From Reclinomonas americana ATCC 50394 (taxonomy: Eukaryota > Jakobida > Jakobea > Jakobida): DNA of 20,710 nucleotides. Positions 19,201 through 20,710 of this stretch are shown here, one piece after another. The notes under the pieces were generated by a model. It was given only the letters and a program-made list of their open reading frames with translations. It had not been told where the DNA came from and did no database searches. Location: assembly GCA_048213135.1 (NCBI GenBank), contig PS015562.1:1-20710 (forward strand), written 5' to 3'. A program made the translations under genes and the position numbers. Each line of letters begins with the position of its first letter. Position 1 is the first letter of the stretch.

Positions 19201-19600
19201 CTGCGGTAGAGGGAGAGCGAGTGAGCAAGGGTGCAGAGTGAGGAGGAGAGAAGGAGAGGGAAGGGAGAAGGGGGAGAGAGGGAGGGAAAGAGAGAGGGTG
19301 TGTGAGTGAGCGCGTGTGCAGAGTGCGGCAAGACGAAGAGAAAGAGGGAGAAGAGCGAGAGTGAAGAATGAGGAAGAGTCGATGAGTGCGTGCGTGAGTG
19401 AGAGAGTGAGGGACACAGAGTGAGAATGAGAACACGAGAGAAAGAGAGAGGAGGGAGGGGAGGAGGGAGGGGAGGAGGGAGGGAGAGAGAGAGGAGGGCG
19501 GAAGCGGGGACAGTGAAGAATGCGAAAGAGTAAGAGAGGGAAAGAGGGAGAAAGAGAGTGAACGAGAGAGAGAGAGAGAGAGAGAGACGGAGTGAATGCA
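19201..19600 (+). repeat. GAGA/GGGAGG-rich DNA upstream of the first identified PWWP-gene exon
   Basis: Tandem purine repeats, including GGAGGGAGGGGAGGAGGGAG around 19450-19480 and a GA run at 19567-19586. It ends at an acceptor (CTACCGCAG) for the exon at 19200, so at least the part next to 19201 is intron. The starting exon of the gene should lie here or further right, but I cannot identify it. Confidence 0.6.
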
Positions 19601-19775
19601 TGCGCTTGTCGTGTCTTCAGTGCTGTGTGAGCGAGTGTGCTACGTGAGGAAGAGGTAGTGATAATGTGTGCCTGTTTGATGCGCTTCTGCTCTCTTCAGT
19701 GCTGCGTGAGTGAGACAGTGAGTGAGTGAGTGGTGCGCTCGTTGTCTCTTTCGTGCTGTGTGAGCGTGAATGCGT
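19600..19775 (+). repeat. Three-copy degenerate repeat (about 55-75 bp spacing)
   Basis: The unit is approximately TGCGCTTGTC, then TCTTCAGTGCTG and GTGAG(C/T)GAG. It occurs at about 19602-19638, 19679-19714 and 19733-19773. It lies in the probable 5' region of the PWWP gene. No function is seen. Confidence 0.55.
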
Positions 19776-19865
19776 GCATGAGACAACGAGGTAGGAATGC
19801 ACGAGACAATGCATCGCAAAATGCATCACTTACACAATCGCACATGCAACTCAAACAAAACAAGC

Positions 19866-19924
<59 letters not shown>

Positions 19925-20040
19925 CGCATACAAAGAAGCGTGAACTGCAAATGCATGCAAGACAAGAGGCAAATCTCATCCCTTGCAAACACAAACACAC
20001 ACAATCTCTCACACACACAGACACACACACAGAGAGACTG

Positions 20041-20073
<33 letters not shown>

Positions 20074-20560
20074 CAAGACATGACCATCTCCCCTCCCCCA
20101 CCACTTTCTCTCTCTCCCCTCCACACTCTCACACACAATACACACACACACACACACACACTCTCTCACACACACCTTCCATCACAACGCGCGCTCTCAC
20201 ACGCAAACTAAACACGCTCAGTGAGCCCGTTGACTGCAATGGACGGTGGAATGTGCGGCACTTGTCTTGTGTGTGTGCGCGAGAGAGCGTGTGTTAGAGA
20301 GAGACGCACCATGTCGTTTGGTGCGTGCACAACACACACACAGAGAGAGAGAGAAAATGGGAAACTTTGTGTCATTTTTTGCATGTGTTTCTTGTGTGCT
20401 TTTGGTGGTGTTTTCGTGCGTGTTTCATGTGTGTTTCCTCATTGTGTTTGTGTGTGTGTCGTGAGTTGCACTTGTGCAGTGATAGGGCGATTGATTGTTG
20501 ACTCACTGTTCACTCTCATCAAAGTGTGACTGTTAATGCTTCCCTCTCTCTTTGTGTGTG

Positions 20561-20591
<31 letters not shown>

Positions 20592-20710
20592 CACTGTGCA
20601 CACTCTGCACACTCTGCAAATGCATCGCCATTTCACTCTCTCTGTCTCTCTCACACTCACACATTGCCTCTCACTCTGCGCCCTTCCTTCTTCTCCTCTC
20701 TCTCTCTCTC
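19776..20710. repeat. Microsatellite-rich right flank without a supported gene
   Basis: Dinucleotide runs: TC at 19867-19914, TC at 20041-20068, AC-rich at 20129-20162, GT at 20555-20592, and TC at the window end. Between 20220 and 20540 there is less repetitive but T/G-rich DNA with frames rich in Cys/Val/Arg that look like translated TG/GA repeats. It may be intergenic, or it may hold an unrecognised 5' exon of the PWWP gene or of a gene to the right. Confidence 0.6.

Noticed and set aside
20221-20529. Cys/Val-rich open frame near the right edge
   Set aside because: Its sequence is essentially translated TG/GA repeats. It lacks the G/C-ending codon bias of real exons here and has no recognisable domain.
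1-20710. CRISPR arrays, insertion sequences, tRNA or rRNA genes
   Set aside because: The repeats are degenerate, of unequal spacing or simple-sequence, and no transposase or structural RNA pattern is visible. The spliced genes show this is nuclear eukaryotic DNA.

Overview
The window comes from a nuclear genome of a eukaryote, probably unicellular. It holds five protein-coding genes cut by 35 inferred GT-AG introns. Exons are GC-rich with G/C-ending codons. Most introns are only 54-78 nt, and the rest of the sequence is simple repeats and degenerate minisatellites. A run of Ns (9407-9480) marks an assembly gap. The gene set is a histone-chaperone WD40 protein, a flagellar-type PG-rich protein, a malate synthase of the G class, a plant/amoebozoan-type GT37 fucosyltransferase and a PWWP protein. 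This fits a flagellated protist with peroxisomes and a Golgi. The species cannot be read from the sequence.

Layout, left to right. (1) 398-2179, minus: GRWD1/Rrb1-like WD40 protein, running off the left edge. (2) 2180-4273: intergenic, with three spaced copies of an E2F-like element near gene 1 and a six-copy degenerate 117-205 bp repeat before gene 2. (3) 4274-7550, plus: 690-residue Ser/Pro/Ala-rich basic protein with one PG-rich (STPGR) motif; function unknown. (4) 7716-12861, minus: malate synthase G in 11 exons, with an apparent peroxisomal PTS2 signal made by joining exons 1 and 2. (5) 12962-15538, plus: GT37 fucosyltransferase-like type II membrane protein, divergent from gene 4 across about 100 bp. 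(6) 15614-19200, minus: nuclear PWWP plus SAP-like protein, first exon not found. (7) 19201-20710: simple repeats with no convincing gene.

Four of the gene models were assembled exon by exon so that splice phases agree across each junction and the joined protein follows the family where one was recognised. The GT37 gene is the exception: its fifth exon is tentative. No single pathway links the five genes. The shared architecture is the most notable feature: very close gene ends (75 and 165 bp between convergent stop codons, about 100 bp between divergent starts), a bimodal intron size distribution in which every long intron is packed with repeats, a recurrent atypical GTTGCG 5' splice site, and a switch in which strand carries the purine tracts between about 4 and 6 kb.
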